From: Branchiostoma floridae
Taxonomy: Eukaryota > Chordata > Leptocardii > Amphioxiformes > Branchiostomatidae
Reading direction: 5' to 3'
Assembly: GCF_000003815.2 (NCBI RefSeq)
Contig: NC_049985.1
Coordinates: 11,134,167-11,198,166, forward strand
Length of the DNA: 64,000 nucleotides
Part shown: positions 38,901-41,900 of the stretch, in pieces
Layout: each line of letters begins with the position of its first letter
How positions within the stretch are numbered: position 1 is the stretch's first letter
Notes under the pieces: model-generated
Database searches by the model: none
Seen by the model: the letters and a program-made list of their open reading frames with translations, nothing else
What the model was told of the DNA's origin: nothing
Position numbers and translations under genes: made by a program

Positions 38901-41900
38901 TCAACATCTTCGGCAAACTATGAACAAAGGAGATGATTATTCTTTTAAAAAGGCGAGTGCAACTGATAGAATAGCCACGAGATTATGTCATTACCTGTCT
39001 TCAACTTCAAGGTAAGAAAAAAATATGAAGCAAGCAGTTAACAATTTACCTTGGCTTGAAAACACCTTCATATATTGTGTCCTTACGAACGACCATAATG
39101 TTCACACATTTTTCCAGAAAACATAGACACAGCTTCGCGGGTATATTGTTTCCAGATTGATGACGATTCGTTTTAAAGCTGATGATATGTATGTACTACG
39201 CTGGGCATATTGTTCTTGCGATTCTCGATAAATTGTTGTAAACCATATTCTCTTTCGTGGATCTTACAGATAAACGACGTTCAGAGCTTTTGGAACTTTA
39301 TACGATACACGCTGACTCCTGCGTTATACGGCAACCAGTGGTACAACGGTGACAGCAGGGAACCAGGTGGATTTATGACGGACAAGACGTCATATGTAGT
39401 TGGACCTGTCAGACTAAGGCAGCTGAGGGTGGCCAAAGGTAAGCATACACTATCTCTTAACAATAGTTTCCAACAAACACGTACTGTTTAATGACTCAGT
39501 TTAAGATGGAAAATTAATTGATTGTTCATTCACATTTAAACAAAGTCATCACTGAAAATATGGCCATCGTGTTACGTGTGTCTCACATATGTTTTCACAG
39601 ATAGTTCATGCAAGTTGGCCGAGCCAGTTGAAGGTATCTTCCAGGACTGCACCAATGCGTATTCCTACTTGACCCAAGACAGCAGCAGCTATGGGATGGG
39701 TTGGTCGGAGACACCTCACGCAAATGCAAGTTCACTGGTGCAAAATGAAACCAATCCTTGGGTGTAACCGTCATTCTGCAGGTACTTCCGCTCGAAATCA
39801 TACTTGGTAGATGGTTCTAGTCAGGGTAGGCTACGGCCCTCCAACCGTCAATATCAGCTAATTGATATGACCTTGGTTGAAGTGTGTCGATGGGTTGGTT
39901 ATTTAGTTGGTTGGTCGGTCGGTCGGTTGGCTGGCTGGTTGGTTGGCTGCTGAGTTGGGTTGGTTGGGTTGGTTGTTGGTCAGTATTCAAATTTGTGTCG
40001 TGTGATGATTGTCTTTGGTGTGTCTCATTCCGTTCTGTGCTATAACGTTTCCCTCCTACTGTCACAGATATCCCGGTTGTAGGAACACACGCCACCTATT
40101 GGGATGGGGGCTACTACGTTACATTCTCCAACATCACGCCCACCGCCGTACTCGCCACCGTGGCACGGCTGGAGCCCAGCGGCTGGATCGATCGGTACAC
40201 CCGAGCCGTTTTCATCGAGATGACGATCTACAATCCCCACGCCAACCTGTTCTCCGTTGTGAATCTGTTGACTGAGTTTACTACCGTAGGAAACGCCTAT
40301 CCCCATGTGGACATCACGACAGTCCGTCTCTACCGCTTCCAGACCTTCTGGGCTTGGGTTGTGGTCGGCTTCCAAGGAGTCTTCATCATTTTCACCTTGT
40401 ACTTCGCTTTCAGGGAAAGTGAGTGCACATATTAATCATGTATTTAGGGCCAAGGCTTGTGTGTTCAATTCTAAAACACTGATATAAAACGCTTTGCAGA
40501 TGTTGCTTCCACCTTGAAACATTACAAAGCGTCTGGTAGGAAGATACTGAGCGTGCAGCACAAATGTGATTGAACTATATATATGTGCACTCACATTCTG
40601 CTTAGATAAGCATGATTTTTTACTCCTTTTCTGTATTACAGTGGACCATATCGTGAAGCTACGGAGCTTGTACTTGAAGACGTTCTGGGGCTGTGTAGAG
40701 CTGAGTTTGGCGATCCTATCTCTAGCGGAAGTCGGGGTCATGCTATACACCTTGTACATTGTCCTCGAGTTCCAGTCAAAACAAGGGGCAAACACAGGTA
40801 AGTAATTATGTACAATCGTACATATGAAGCGATAAACCCACTTATTCATCAGCATAGATTGAATGTATCCTTCATTGTTCAAGACATATTGAAGAGCTCT
40901 TGAATTTGCAAGTCATTTGCCTAATAAGGACATTGCTATATTTTCTTCAGGACCAGTTGAGAAAACGTTTGAGAAGTACCGCAGGGCTGCGTACTGGGGC
41001 CAGATCAACACGTATCTGCTGGGCTGCTTGGTTTGTGTGGGGACACTCAAACTGCTGCACCTCCTGCGGTTCAACAAACACGTTGTTCTCGGCGCAGGTA
41101 AACTTGAAATAATAACGGGGGCCGCCCTAAGATGGATCCCGTCGTAAGACGGTACGGATTTTTTGCTGATCTTATTATCCATAAGATAGACTAGAGAACG
41201 CTCCAAAGATTTATTTGACTGTAACAAATGATTCGTGCTGTCTATGAAAATAAGACTCGATAGAGAGATGTAGATGATATTTTCATACAATCAGACAGAG
41301 TTTTGTTGATGTTGGCGGTGTTTTTTTTACGTAATGGTTTTTTTAGTCGGGCATTCACAATCAGTGCATTCAGCCCATTGCCCGTAAAAACATCAGCTGG
41401 ATTGTTCTAGGTACAGCCTTCCTCATGTGAGACAAGAAGTACATACAGTCACGATTTTACTGTCAAAAGAAAGCTAAAATATCATACTGTTAATTTTTTT
41501 CTGTGTACTTAAATTTACCACTTACTTCTGAAGAGAGCAAAATGTAAAAAAGCGTACCAAGTTAGGAACACTGTCCAGCGTAGCACAAAATTGGAAGGTT
41601 ACATACACGAAATTGTCTCACAGTGTTTGCCGCTTGTAACACGCAGCGCGAAAAGTTCATGAACCACATGAATGCATTTCTTATTCAAGTATGTTGTTCA
41701 AATCTATGTGTAAAAAATTCAGTCATCAAAATTTGACCACTCTCAGGCAACTAGCGATGGAGCTCCATGAGTTTGAGCGCAAGAAAAAGCGTACCGTGTT
41801 GGGGCACCTCACGTTAATATTCTAGTTAAATTGTTTTTAAACAGTTAGCTTCTCAGATGTTTTTATGCATCACCTGTCTAAGTTTGATAATAAAACTATT

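Noticed and set aside
38953-38956. GT donor four bases after the GC donor
   Set aside because: Its use would shift the frame and break the conserved junction [12 protein letters not shown].
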